64,000 nt of DNA, from positions 5,033,923-5,097,922 of the forward strand of contig VYZB01000013.1 of the NCBI GenBank assembly GCA_013397455.1, written 5' to 3'. The notes under the pieces are model-generated. The model did no database searches. It saw nothing but the letters and a program-made list of their open reading frames with translations, and was not told the DNA's origin. The position numbers and the translations under genes were made by a program. Numbering within the stretch: the first letter of the stretch is position 1; each line of letters opens with the position of its first letter. This document shows, one piece after another, positions 37,397 through 48,642 of this stretch. This stretch comes from Crotophaga sulcirostris (Eukaryota > Chordata > Aves > Cuculiformes > Crotophagidae).

Positions 37397-37915
37397 TGTC
37401 ATGGTTTAGCCCCAACCTGGCTAAATTCAGCAGCTAAGAACTCTGCAGTTGGGTTCCTAAATTCTAATCCCCAACCCCCAGGGGAAGGGAGAGGAAAATG
37501 AGAGGAAAAAGGCTTGTGGATTGGAAACTAAAACTACACCTTTAATGAAATTATGATAATAATAGTAATAATGATTAAAATAATTAGTAATGAAATGTGT
37601 ACAAAAATCCGAGATCACACCTCCAACCCACTCCTCAATGACTATACATCACCACAAAGAGAAGAGAGTGAGACCCTCACCATCTCTCAATTTTATACCA
37701 AGTATGACGTATATGGGACGGAATACTCTGTTGGTCAGTTTGGGGTCACCTGCCCTGTCCGCTCCTCCCAGAAAGTGCCACCTTTTTTCACTAGCTCGAG
37801 GATGGTCTTGGTTACTAGAAGAATAGGTATAAACATAGGCCTTTCTGCATACCAATGTTGTAAAATTTGGTTACATATTTTACCGAGGACTTCATCAAAA
37901 GAGAATTAACATAAA
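37397..37915 (-). mobile_element. Avian ERV LTR, minus orientation
   Basis: A second LTR type, unrelated to the one at 25043. The + strand begins TGTCATGGTTTAGCCCCAAC, whose complement ends in ..CA, the LTR 3' terminus. Read on the minus strand, it has a CRE-like TACGTCAT and TATA box (37689-37713), then ATTAAA as a polyA-type hexamer before a degenerate ATT-rich region (37541-37592), then the 3' end. The 5' end lies near GAGAATTAACAT (about 37905). No internal retroviral genes adjoin it, so it is a solo LTR. The retrovirus class is uncertain. Confidence 0.78.
37689..37713 (-). promoter_or_regulatory. LTR core promoter: CRE-like site and TATA box
   Basis: On the minus strand the order is TATACGTCATA, then TTGGTATAAAATTG: a cAMP-response-like site just upstream of a good TATA box. 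This arrangement fits a retroviral U3 promoter and is the main reason for placing the LTR on the minus strand. Present activity is unknown. Confidence 0.55.
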
Positions 37916-39071
37916 AGAAGGTATTAGGTTGTCAGACCTAGCATGCAGATATTGTGGGCCTAAGATTTTTGAAAAATAAAATAAGTCTGTATATTTAAAA
38001 GAAGACACTGTTGTAGTCTTGGATATCACTGAATGACAGTAGATGGAAACCATAAATAAAAGTATATTGACGATCCTTTATTTTCAATAGAAAAAAAATA
38101 CTGACATTTAAAAAGAAGCTTGGAAATGTTTACAACTTGTTGCTTCCACACTTCATAATAATGAGTAGGACTATAGAATACAAGAATACTAGAATATTTA
38201 ATTCCAGGAAATTAACTTTGAGTGAATTAAGAAAGCCGATGAGCAAAGTGAAACACACTAAAATAAACAAATTAATCAAATCGATATACATAGCCTTTAT
38301 AAGCGCTTACAAATTAAAGAGAACCTTAATTATTCATCCTTACTATCTGTTAAATTCCTGTAATTATGGTTTTGATCTAAAACTCATTGTGGTCAAATGA
38401 AGTTTTATTAAGATATTGAATGGGCTCAGAACAAATAGAAAAAAATATTTGCTTCTCATTGACTGCCAAAAGTACATAACACATAAACAGCACTTGCACA
38501 ACAGAAATTGGGACAAAATATATTTCTGACTTGTTTCAAGGCTATTGCTTCTCAAAAGGGCCAACAATGAGATGTAAGGCTTTTCAAAAAAAGAAAATGA
38601 TGTGCTTTTGTAGATGGTACAATCATTAAAATTTGGTGTAATGGCTTTAAGATAATTCTAAAAAAGAACCATGAAAACAAGACATTAAAATTATGTAACA
38701 TGCTGTGTTGATCAAGCTAAGTGGGAGTTGCAGAGGTAGGATATAAATAGAGAGAAAAACTGTGCCATTAGTAAGCCCACTACATTATGGATTAAGCAAT
38801 AGTTTTAAATCTAGTCTTACAAGGGAACAAATATTTTTGATTGGTAATAATATCTGGCATATTATTTAGATATTTCTTGTATGAAAAGAGAGAAAAGGAA
38901 AATTTAATCAAGTTGATTTCTACATAGTAAAAAACAGTCCTGATATCAGAACATTTTTAAATTATGTGTTCTCCCTATGTTTCAATTCCAAATTTGATTT
39001 GCTCTCAGTGATTTTAATTGAAGCTCGTCTTGTTCAAAATCACAGTAAATTATAAGGTCATCATTTCACAT
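37916..39071. other. Non-coding, AT-rich sequence
   Basis: No repeat or gene recognised. Open frames of 67-87 codons on both strands look like chance. Confidence 0.55.
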
Positions 39072-39111
39072 AAAATCATAGAATCGTTTGTGTTGGAAGG
39101 GACCTTAAAGA

Positions 39112-39631
39112 TCATCTAGTACCAACATTCTTACCATGGGCAGGGACACCTTCCACTATGTACAGACTGATCAAAGGCTCATCCCACCTGGCTTTGAACA
39201 CCTCCTGGTATGGTACATCCACTTCTCTGGGCAACCTGCTCCAATGCTTCACGTCTTTAACTGTAAAAAAATTCTTCCTAATATTTATTCTAAATCTTCC
39301 CTCTTTCAACTTAAAGCAATTACCCCTCATCCTATCATTACAATCCCTGACAAAGCTTTCTTGTAGGCTCCTTTTAAGTACTGGAAAGCTGCTACAGGTC
39401 TCCCCAGAACCTTCTTTTCTCTAGGCTAAACAAGCATAATTCTCTCAACCTTTCCTCATATAGAAGGTGTTCTAGCCCTCTTACCATCTTTCTTGTCCTC
39501 CTCTGGACTTGCTCTAACAGATCTATGTCTTTCCTGTGTTGAGGACTACAGAACTGAATCCAGTACTTCAGGTGAGGTTTCATGAGAGCAGAGAAGAGCG
39601 GTAGTATTATGTCCCTCGACCTACTGCTCAC
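39112..39631 (-). pseudogene. CR1 ORF2 C-terminal fragments
   Basis: Two open pieces in different frames. 39392-39631 encodes SRSRDIILPLFSALMKPHLK, then LLEQVQRRTRKMVRG and ELCLFSLEKRRFWGDL. 39112-39330 encodes the FKLKEGRFRINIRKNFF stretch and HWSRLPREVD. They are consecutive parts of one ancestral C-terminal region separated by stops and an indel. No catalytic residues lie in this part. Confidence 0.88.
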
Positions 39632-39685
39632 ACCTTTTCTGATGCAGCCCAGGATATGGTTGTCTTTCTGGTCTGCAAGTACACA

Positions 39686-40120
39686 TTACCAACTCATATT
39701 GAGTTTCTTATCCACCCACACCCCCAAGTCCTTCTCCTTAGGGCTGCTCTCAATCCATGCTCTGCCCAGCCTGTAATTGTGCTTGGAATTGCACCAACCC
39801 AGGTGCCAGACCTTGCATCTGACCTTGGTGAACTTCATGAGGTTCACACAGACCCAACTTTCAAGCCTGTCAAGGTTCCTCTGGCTGGTATCTCTTTCCT
39901 CCAGCGTGACAACCTTGCCACGTATCTTAGCATCATCGGCAAACTTACTGAAGGTGCACTCAATCCTACTGTGCGTTTCTGCAACAGAGGTGTTAAACAG
40001 CACTGGTCCCAATACTGACCCCTGAGGAACACCACTCATTACTGGTCTCTTCCTGGGCCTTTGACCATAACTGTTTGGCTGTGACCAACCAGTCCATTCC
40101 TTATCCACCGAGTGGTCCAT
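39686..40120 (-). pseudogene. CR1 ORF2 reverse transcriptase palm fragment
   Basis: The 144 codons hold motif B (VPQGSVLG, residues 31-38) and an intact FADD motif C (60-63). They are followed by ARANLMKF-type and CKVWHLG sequence and ESSPKEKDLGVWVDKKLNMS. Before motif B the normal W-T-T-.-W-I-R-N-W-L-D segment is scrambled by indels. Motif A lies upstream in another frame (40124-40255: IIYLVLWKAFDTF, where the first catalytic Asp of YLDL has become Val). The polymerase would be inactive even if translated. Confidence 0.9.
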
Positions 40121-40255
40121 TCATCAAAACCATAATTTCTCCAATTTATTGATCAGAATGTCGTGAAGGAAAGTGTCAAATGCTTTCCACAGGACCAGGT
40201 AGATGATGTCATTTACTCTTCCCTTATCCACCAGTTTTATCAGATTTAAGTTTTT

Positions 40256-40760
40256 AATATCTGAAATTGTCTGCAAGGAGGGCAGGGCAGAGGGAAAAGC
40301 ACAGGAAAGGGAAATGGAGCACTGTGTCAAATAAAAAGAGAAAATATAGTGGCTGATGGATAATTCTATTTGTTGGTTCCTTAATCTCTAATTGAAAAAC
40401 CTTATGCTGTCATTATTAGTTTTCTAATTACATTTGGATAAGATAGTTGAAAGTGACTTGAAATCTGTCTTTTCTTTTGACACTTTGAAATTTAATTATG
40501 TATTAATTAACTTGGAGTAATTCTATCAGACATTTTGTTTCCAACATCTTCCATATTACTGTGGACCTCAAATTAGCGGGGGAGAAACTATTGAAATGAC
40601 ATTGGAACTTCCTTTATTGTTGCATATTAATAAAAACTATTTTTTATAATACAATTCTAAAATGAAAAGTCACTTGCTTCTGAAATCTCTTTGTGTGAGT
40701 CTGTGACTATTCTTTTTTAGGAAATTATTGGTAACTTGTTACGGATAATATTCAATCATG
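40256..40760. other. Non-coding sequence between two CR1 copies
   Basis: AT-rich, about 500 bases, nothing recognised. Confidence 0.6.
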
Positions 40761-41010
40761 CAATCACAGAATCATAGAATGGTTTGGGTTGGAAGGGACC
40801 TTAAAGGTCATCCAGTTCCACAACTCCTGCCTTGTGCAGGAACATCTTCCACTAGATCATGTTGCTCAAACTGTCATTCAAACTAGACCTTGAACACCTC
40901 TAGGGATGGAACATCCATGACTTCCCTGGGCAACTTGTTCCAGTGCCTCATCACCCTCACTGTAAAAAATTTGTCCTAATAACCGTTCTAAATGACCCCT
41001 CTTTCAGCAT
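40761..41010 (-). mobile_element. CR1 LINE 3' fragment
   Basis: The + strand reads CAATCACAGAATCATAGAAT, GGTTTGGGTTGGAAGGGACC and TTAAAGGTCATCCAGTTCCA, then the complement of the ORF2 C-terminus (CTTCCCTGGGCAACTTGTTC, AAAAAATTTGTCCTAATAAC). It ends in the ACCCCTCTTTCAG stretch. The well-conserved tail suggests moderate age. Confidence 0.93.
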
Positions 41011-42883
41011 AATAAAAATACAGGAATAAAAGATCTTATTTAAATCTACACATGATGAGAGAAACTAACTGTAGAATAATCAAATATGGATAATAGTTTT
41101 GCATGATAATTTGAAGGGTTAACTTGAAATGTATTGTTATAATATAAAACCAATATGTTTTATGGATTTGTATAAATATATATAGAGGTAACCTGTAAAT
41201 ATCACCTCCCTGTGAACAATATTCACTTATGGTTCTGAGATATTCAGTGACACTATTGCCCAGATGAGACTGGACCCAATTTGGCAATCTTTTCCCTAGA
41301 CATCTCTCTCTACTATTTTCTGAGCATATTTAGCACTGGGAAGTACCTTTTTCTCACGCAGGACATACAGAATATATTCTGAATAATAATTAATATTATT
41401 CCCTCTTTTTTATATATATTTATTTCAGACAATAATATACTTTTAAAGAAATATGAATTTTTGGTACAAGTTCAGGGCACAGAATTTAAGAATTTTTGAG
41501 GACGAGGAGGAATTAGATTATTAATGCATGGTGAAGTTGTGAAAAGGCAAGGACTGTTGTGGGGTATATCAAGAAAGGTAATTACAAGAGAAAAAGCAGA
41601 CACTGTTGAGATCTTCCCTGAAGTAAGCTTTTTAATTCTGTTTAATTATGAGAAACATGAATTCAGACTAAAGCAGTTAGAGCGAACACTATTATAATGA
41701 TCGGGTAACTGAAATGAAAAGGAGTATATCATGTATAGTTTAAAAAGCAAGCTTGCAGTGAATGTAATTGCAGTTTACATTCACTAAGAAAGGAGATAGA
41801 GAGAGGTTAATATGCATGAGGGAGAGTAAAGAGCTGTTCAAGGTAAGATAAAGTAAAAGGAAGTTATTTGATTGAATATGACAGTATTGGCAGAAAAATA
41901 TCAAAGTATAACCTAAATGCAAAAAAAAAAAGGGTAGCAGCTTAAAAGATGTTTAAAATGACACGGTTGTGGAACAAATTTTTCTACAAGACATGAGGAC
42001 AAAAATCAATACAGTTTTTAAATCATTTCCATTAATTCTTGAAAAAGATACTGGGGACCTGATTCCACTGGCTCAGGAAATTTTTTTCAAGTCCCTTGCT
42101 ATTATACTCCCTAATGCTGCATATCTATAAATCTTTATTTACTTTTTACTAATATACTGAAAAGGATTATAGATGCGACAACATGAAGACATAGCAAAAC
42201 AGAGGCAGCATATGTTCTTAACTGCTTTGAGAAGTTCTTATTTTCTGTACTGGGTATTCACTTGGGACATTTCCTTTAAATAGATCAGATATTTACCTCA
42301 AAGTAAGACCTAAGAACTGTTGTTCTTACTTGCAACAGCTTTGTTCTTGTCAATAAAAGTTTTATACAACTTCTGTTAGAGCATTCAAAATTTTACCAAT
42401 AAAATATTTATTGGCTGCAATAAGAGAAACTCTAGAGAGGTATGTACCTTGGCTTATTTCAGTTGAATGAAATATTGTCCAGATATCTGAGAAATAGGTG
42501 CTGTATTCATGTTCATTTAAAGTAGAAATAGAACAGTGGAAGTACGTTGCAGCATTTTTTCCTATACAGAACATTCATAAATAAGAATAATTTACAAAAC
42601 TTGCAGGAAAAAAGCAATGGTTTTTCTGCATACTAATGCCTTGTGTTATCACTTCAAGAGAGAAACCCAGTCTGAAAAACATGCAACTAACTTTCAGAAA
42701 ATGAACGTAATCAGAGGATGTTTAGTTGAGAAGTTAGAAAATTTGTTGCTCAAACCAGAGCAATACTGTAAGCAAATAATATAATAAAAATATTTTTTAC
42801 AACTCTAATATTTTTTATGAAGACCAGGAATAAAAAATTCTAACATCTTGATTGTATCCATACCTTATCTCCTTAAGTCATTA
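41011..42883. other. Non-coding, AT-rich sequence
   Basis: No repeat or gene recognised. An A run occurs at about 41921-41931. Confidence 0.55.
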
Positions 42884-43310
42884 ATTCATAAGGCTGAAAG
42901 AGTTCTTAAGTGGCCTTCTAGTCCATTCTTCTGGTCCAGAGTAGAATTATCTACACCTACAACATCCTTGATAGATACTTTACATTTGGTTGTAAAGAGG
43001 TCTGGTAATGGAGACTGCACAGTTGTCCAAGGTAATTTATCTCTATGTACTTTATTGTTAGTATTAGAAAGTGTTTCCTAACACCTGACCCAAATCTCCC
43101 TTGCTTTGGCTTTATTAATTTTTTTTCAGACAATTCACTATAGACTTGCAGAACAGATAGTGCCCTTCCTTAGTCATAGCAACCTCTGTCTATCTGAAGT
43201 CCATTACCTTGTCTTCTTTCCTTCCACTCCTCTTAATCTTTCAGCCCATACAACTTCTTGTATTTGATCTATATAAGTACTATACTTTCACAAGTTCTCG
43301 TCACTGAATC
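42884..43310 (-). mobile_element. Ancient, heavily eroded CR1-like LINE
   Basis: Ordered weak matches on the + strand to the complement of an old amniote CR1/L3-type 3' end: CCTTCTAGTCCATTC, AATGGAGACTGCACAG, TTAGAAAGTGTTTCCTAACA, CCCAAATCTCCCTTGCTT and TCCATTACCTTGTCTTC. Identity is low and the borders are vague. It would predate the avian CR1 subfamilies found elsewhere in the window. Confidence 0.5.
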
Positions 43311-43570
43311 ACAATATTGTTTTTCAGTTGGAAACGTGCCAATGATTTTTCTGCTTTCTATGTAAGATGTGATTCTAAGCAATGAAATTTCCAGATTGAG
43401 GAGGTAGATAATAACAATCAAAACCCATCAAATACAGCAAAGTTTTTGTGTATGAATAGACGTATGATAACTAAGAGTCCTTAACAGATTTTGACAGTTG
43501 AATTCCAGACTGACAGAATAAACTGAAGGGCTGAAGGAATGATATTCATTATAATTAAATAAAATTTATT

Positions 43571-43599
43571 NNNNNNNNNNNNNNNNNNNNNNNNNNNNN
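43571..43599. other. Assembly gap, 29 N
   Basis: Twenty-nine undetermined bases. The flanks (AATAAAATTTATT and GTCAGACAAACC) show no common repeat. Confidence 1.
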
Positions 43600-44199
43600 G
43601 TCAGACAAACCATTTTAGTTCCAGACCAATTTTTTTTAAAAAAGAACAAATTAAAAACATCTGAACTTGTTCCTACTTACACAGAAGACATTGATTCAGT
43701 AGAAGTGCCATAATCAGGTATTTCTAACTTTACTTCAGTTTTCTTGTCTACGTATCTTTCCACATCTTAGATTTCATATATTTGATAAATATTTGCATTC
43801 GATATTTATCAGATTTACTACAATTAATCTACTGCTGAAAAATTCTCATTCTATTTTTGGCATAATCCTTAAGCCTTTGTTTCATCACTGGTTAAATAAA
43901 TTTTCAGAATTTCTGTTAGGTATGGACAGAATTCAACCACAGGGTTGATCGAAATAAATATACTACTACAGTTGGTTATGATTAGCCCAACTTTTGCTAC
44001 TAAGGGATAGCAACACTGTCCTTCATACATGAAATGTCCTTGAAAATAAATAAAGGATAACTTTGCAAAAGAATAAGGATGGGGAACTGATACTTTTTGA
44101 CTCAAAAGAGGTAAAAATATTTTGAATTACATGAACCTACTTCAACCGATGCATTGAAATTGATATTGCAGCAGAAACTGATCTATCTGACCCTTTTCA

Positions 44200-44760
44200 G
44201 AGACCGGATCTCACTGGATCATTTTCTCTCTTGTTTGTTTCGCGTGTGAAGTCGCATTGATTTCACACCCAACAGAAACTGCTCTGTCATACAACATCCA
44301 AGAAGATAAAGCCACTTCGTAAAATTTTTTCCAGATAACAAAATACTTCACAGGGTTTAATAAGCCATCAGCAAAGCAGACACAGATTTGTGATTGTTAT
44401 GGATCTGACAACTATTTTTCCTGCAAGTATTTCACAGTACAATTTATGAAGCAATCTGCTAGATGTACTGTGCATGTAATGCTAAGAAACAGACAATGGA
44501 AGCTCTAAAACCCTAAAAGAAGTAAATTTATTTCATATGGGTTTTTTTGTGCTCTGAGTGATTATTTGTCATGAAACAGTGCTTGTACAGTTAACTGGAA
44601 AATGATGCCAAATGCTGATGTCCCTGTAAGATTGCTTTGTGAATTGGGAGTTTCTTTAATGTCTAATTATTTCTGAAGAAGGCAGCTTTTTGTCTACAGC
44701 AAAATTTTTCTCTACTTTGGATTGACAGCTGTATTCAATATAGGTCTAATCAACATTATG
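44200..44760. promoter_or_regulatory. Candidate conserved non-coding element
   Basis: Less AT-biased than its surroundings, with CpGs at 44240-44260. It holds an inverted pair GTGTGAA (44244-44250) / TTCACAC (44262-44268), which resembles T-box half-sites, and GATTGACAGCTGT (44720-44732), which resembles a TALE homeodomain site next to an E-box. The motifs are seen; the enhancer role is inference. Confidence 0.25.
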
Positions 44761-47700
44761 CAGTATATATTGTTGTAAATATTACTGCCGAGGTTTAAGT
44801 TTTACCTTCATTAAATAGTTCTATTGATACTCATATGCCAATTGAATAGTTAAGCTTGCATTTTAGGGGAATCCATAAGCATCACAAAATCACATAAAAC
44901 CTCTGCAGAAAGCTCAACATGTTAAATTGTCTTTAATCAATCTGAATTTCCGTTCATTTTCAACTTATATACTTTCACTTGCTATACAGATTTAATGAAA
45001 AATTCGTATCCTTAGTCTCCCATGGTCCTGAGCGCTGAAGTATTTCTGTATCGTAATATAAGTTCATCTATCTGTCTCAACTTACCAAATAGTCTCTCTG
45101 GTTACTACTTAAATTATTCTTTTAATTTTTTATTTTTTTTCCAAAAAGCTCTCTTTAACATCTTAACATATGGTCTAGACAGAGAAGAAGAATGTTGTTA
45201 CCTATGCAACAGCAATCATTAAATATTTCAGTTTGTATCTTTTCCTGGCACAGATGCCATTTAGACCCTGCATTTTTTAACATCTGACTACTTCAGTTTG
45301 CCATTTAAACAGCATATTTACAAAGTATATTTTAGCATTATATTCTTGAGTTGTTGGCTACTTTTTATGTAAATGTTTTAAATTTCATTAAAAAAAATCA
45401 TGCAACATATCACTCCTAGTAAAATTCATTAATGGGTTCTGAACTCTGAAAACTCAGTAGCAGGAGATAAACATCTCGCAGGTGATTTGATTAGGTAGAT
45501 ATGTTAACTAAACATTTCCTCAGGCAGAACTTTATTGGAGCAGAGAAAAGATATAGTCAGCTACTCATCTCAGGTACTGGGATAAGATTTGTTTTTAAAC
45601 ACCTAACAGATACCTTCAATATTTCTCCATGTGAGGTATATGCTTAGGCTGCAATGACAGTGGAATAATCTTATGTTCAACTATTATTGTGGCATGATGA
45701 ATGTTTTTTTCTGGGGGAAAAAAAAAGAAAAAAACAGTTTACAGCAGACTAGGAGAAAGTATTTCTGTACGCTTTTGAAGGCTTTCTTCCCCACAAGCTT
45801 CAAGTATCAGAGAAGCGTTTTGTAAAAAGAGATGTGAGGCTAATGCAAGACAAGTTTTATTCTTGTAAAAATGTATAATAATACTAATTCTTACTTCTGT
45901 GTAACAGAGAAGAGTGATTTCAGGAAGATACTCAAATAAAATTCAAATGTGCTTCTCCACTATTTATAAAGCATATATTTCATATGATTCATGAAAAATT
46001 TTACCTCGCTATAACAGTGAACATTAAAACACATTAGCAGTGTTGATGTGTTCTTTTCTGTGCACAAGATACGGTTCCAGTACAGCTTGTAAAGTTTCAC
46101 TTTGTGGTAGTGAGCAGAAACCATTTTGTAGATCATGATATGAGGCCCTCTGGACTAAATATCTTTTGCTCATAGTGTCTGTGACTACAGGGACTTGGGA
46201 TCAACTCAGATGTGCCCACGGATCATATTTTACTAGGAGCGTACTATTACTATCCTCAGTTTTTAGTTTATGGTACCAGATATTTGACTGAAAAATATTC
46301 ATTTCAAATACTTGAAAAGAGATTAAACAACTACTGTTAAAGATTCAGTTTGATACAATATGTCATTGAAACATAACATATTTGTGACACAGCATGCTGA
46401 GATTCATGTGCTAAAACCACAATGTCTGATGTTCTATTTAAATTCATCTCAGTTAACATTCCTTTGTCTGTGGGAGAATACTAGCAAAGTTAATCAACTG
46501 AATGGTTATCATGCTTCACTGACTGTCGGGATCCATTATATCCGCATAACTTAACATATTTCTGAGGGTGACTGAAACTTCTAATCACTTGCAAGGAAGA
46601 GAACAATGAGACTTTAAAATGGGTTGTTCATGAAAAATGTAAGAAGACTTGGCAGGTAGAGAAATGTGAAAAAGATGAGTATTTTGCTAGTTTGTTCCCT
46701 CTCCCTTTTATATCGCTTGGTTTTAAATTAAGGCACTGTAATGACAGAAGTGGAGAAAAAGAAATGATTTTGACTGCTCTTTCAAAGCTAAGGAGATTGT
46801 GCTAGAGTTCTTGAAATTTTGTAATGGGATGAGTCACAATACAAAAACAGTGGTAGTAATGAAATTTCATTTTGGATTGATTTTTATTACGCTTTTTTTT
46901 CCCGTGGAAAATGGAGGTTTTAAAATTGTGTTTCAAAATTTTCAGATATAGTCAATAAAATATTAATTTATATTTATGAACAACCTAGTGATGTGCATCT
47001 GATTCTGTTTACTATATTTTATTATGTAAAGTGATGATTTCCCGTTGGCCCATTTAAAAAATGTTTTACCTCTATCAACTATTTTACTTACCCTGATAAG
47101 AAAGTGGACAACAAAACAAAACCTTCACTATTTTTGGATTGTAACATTCTGTCTATCATGAGGAAAAAGAGAAGAAGAGATAGTTTTTCCGTCCCCCTCA
47201 AGGAAATTTTTGCATTTTGATATTTGGTTTTGCTCTTAATTGAATTGTCTATGAAACATAAGCAAGTAGGGCATTTCCCAGTAAGATTCAGAATTTAGCT
47301 TTAGTCCAAAAAAAAAACAAAACAAAAAAAACAAAGTACTTTTGTCACAGAACAAATTCCTTTCAGAACAAGAAACTGAGAAGCAGTAGTCTCAGAACAT
47401 TGCTTAGGACAATGAGTAGAATCTTTTCAGAAGAGTCCTTGTGTGCTTGGGCGCTTGTCTCCTTTGCACCTATTTTCATCTTAAGCCTAAATGGCCAGGT
47501 GTCCTTTTTAGCCAATGAAGTCTCCAATAAGGACTAATGTATAGACACACAACTGCACAAAAACTCTATAATGAATTTCAGCATCAGTAAAACAAGAAGT
47601 TATGAGAAGGTTTTATGCAAGTTGTTATATGCAAATAAGTTGCTACGTGTTACCTCCATTTTATTAATGGATGGACCTCCCATCAAAATAGTGAGAGTTG

Positions 47701-47989
47701 TCCTGGTTACCTCTTTTACCTGGTTACCACTGCCTCTTCTAAGAAAAAGTGGAATTTGCTCCAGTATCTAAGATGTTCTGAGAGAATGATATACTGACTC
47801 TTAACTGGGATATCAGGCCCATATTTTTTATTTCAGCCATGATTCTCTTTAAAATAATTGGAATTAAGGAGAAGAGTATTTATAAAGAATTTCTCTAGAC
47901 TGTATTCCAGCTCCTTTCTCGTTTCTTTCCTCTGCTTGTATCTTGTGAGATATCCAGTTAATATTTCACACTGCACTATAGTGATTTAA

Positions 47990-48642
47990 ATTTAAAATTG
48001 CAAATCTCGACAGCTTTGGGTCCTGAATAAGCTGAAATCTGTTCTCCTAAATTTCAGACTCTCTCCTCTGCAATTCTCCCTTCTTACTCCCCTTAGAATC
48101 TCAGAGCCCACTGCTTCACAGTGGCTACAGCCAGGGGTGCTGCCGATTACCACATTCTCAAACAGATCTTCCTTGTCAGTGAATAGTGCAACCAACTGTG
48201 TGCTGCTCCTGGTATCTGGTTGTACCATCCAGTACCTGTTTCAGATGGCCCTTCATGTCTTGGTTATTCCAACAGTATTGTAGATTTGTGACTGCATGGG
48301 AGCTCTAGTTCCTCCTGATTATTTCCAAGACTTCGCACATTTATGAGCATGCTCTTGAGGAGGGGCTCCTCTCACCTAGTTTTATCTTTCCTGAGGTGTC
48401 TCTTCTTATTGTCACTTTGCATACCTTGCTCTCCACTCCTGTCCACTGATTGTGGTTTGTATTCTCCTACTTCCACCTTCTTCCTGGGTTAATGCTCTTC
48501 TCCCCAGGCTGGTCAGCTCTTTCTCATTCTGGTGGATCCTGTTTCTCCCTAGGAGATCCTCAAAGAGGTTCCTGTTGTCAAAAAAGCTAAATTCCTGTTA
48601 ATTACATGAACTATGAAAACAGATGTTGACCTGCAAGATCAT
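47990..48642 (-). mobile_element. CR1 LINE 5' half: end of ORF1 and start of ORF2
   Basis: On the minus strand, going down in coordinate, there is the ORF1 C-terminal piece EFSFFDNRNLFE (about 48558-48595, the FGFFD region of the CR1 ORF1 esterase). Next is the ORF2 beginning NVRSLGNNQEELE (about 48303-48345). Then a deletion jumps into the C-terminal part of the endonuclease (47992-48228). Similarity stops near 47990, so RT and the 3' tail are absent. It continues from the piece at 49512-50350 across an inserted LTR. Confidence 0.75.
47992..48228 (-). pseudogene. CR1 ORF2 endonuclease C-terminal fragment
   Basis: The 78-codon frame includes TDKEDLFENVVIGSTPGCS, then EILRG and SLKFRRTDFSLFRT. 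These match the order LTNKEGLV, GCSDHE, F-R-I-L-R-G and LDFRRANFGLFRDLL at the end of the CR1 apurinic-type endonuclease, which nicks target DNA. The catalytic Ser-Asp-His triplet has become Ser-His-Cys (residues 35-37), so the nuclease would be dead. The ATG is incidental. Confidence 0.78.

Larger units (their letters stand above)
39072..40255 (-). mobile_element. CR1 LINE, 5'-truncated copy
   Basis: The + strand starts AATCATAGAATCGTTTGTG, the complement of the CR1 tail. With rising coordinate it reads back through the 3' UTR, the C-terminal region, the RT palm (FADD near 39935) and motif A (W-K-A-F-D-T codons near 40180) to about 40255, where similarity stops. The frame is broken into at least four pieces: 39112-39330, 39392-39631, 39686-40120 and 40124 upward. 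It is older than the 34925 copy. Confidence 0.94.
43311..47989. other. Non-coding sequence, includes an assembly gap
   Basis: AT-rich; no repeat or gene recognised. 44200-44760 is more balanced and is listed as a conserved-element candidate. Open frames up to 78 codons look like chance. Confidence 0.5.
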
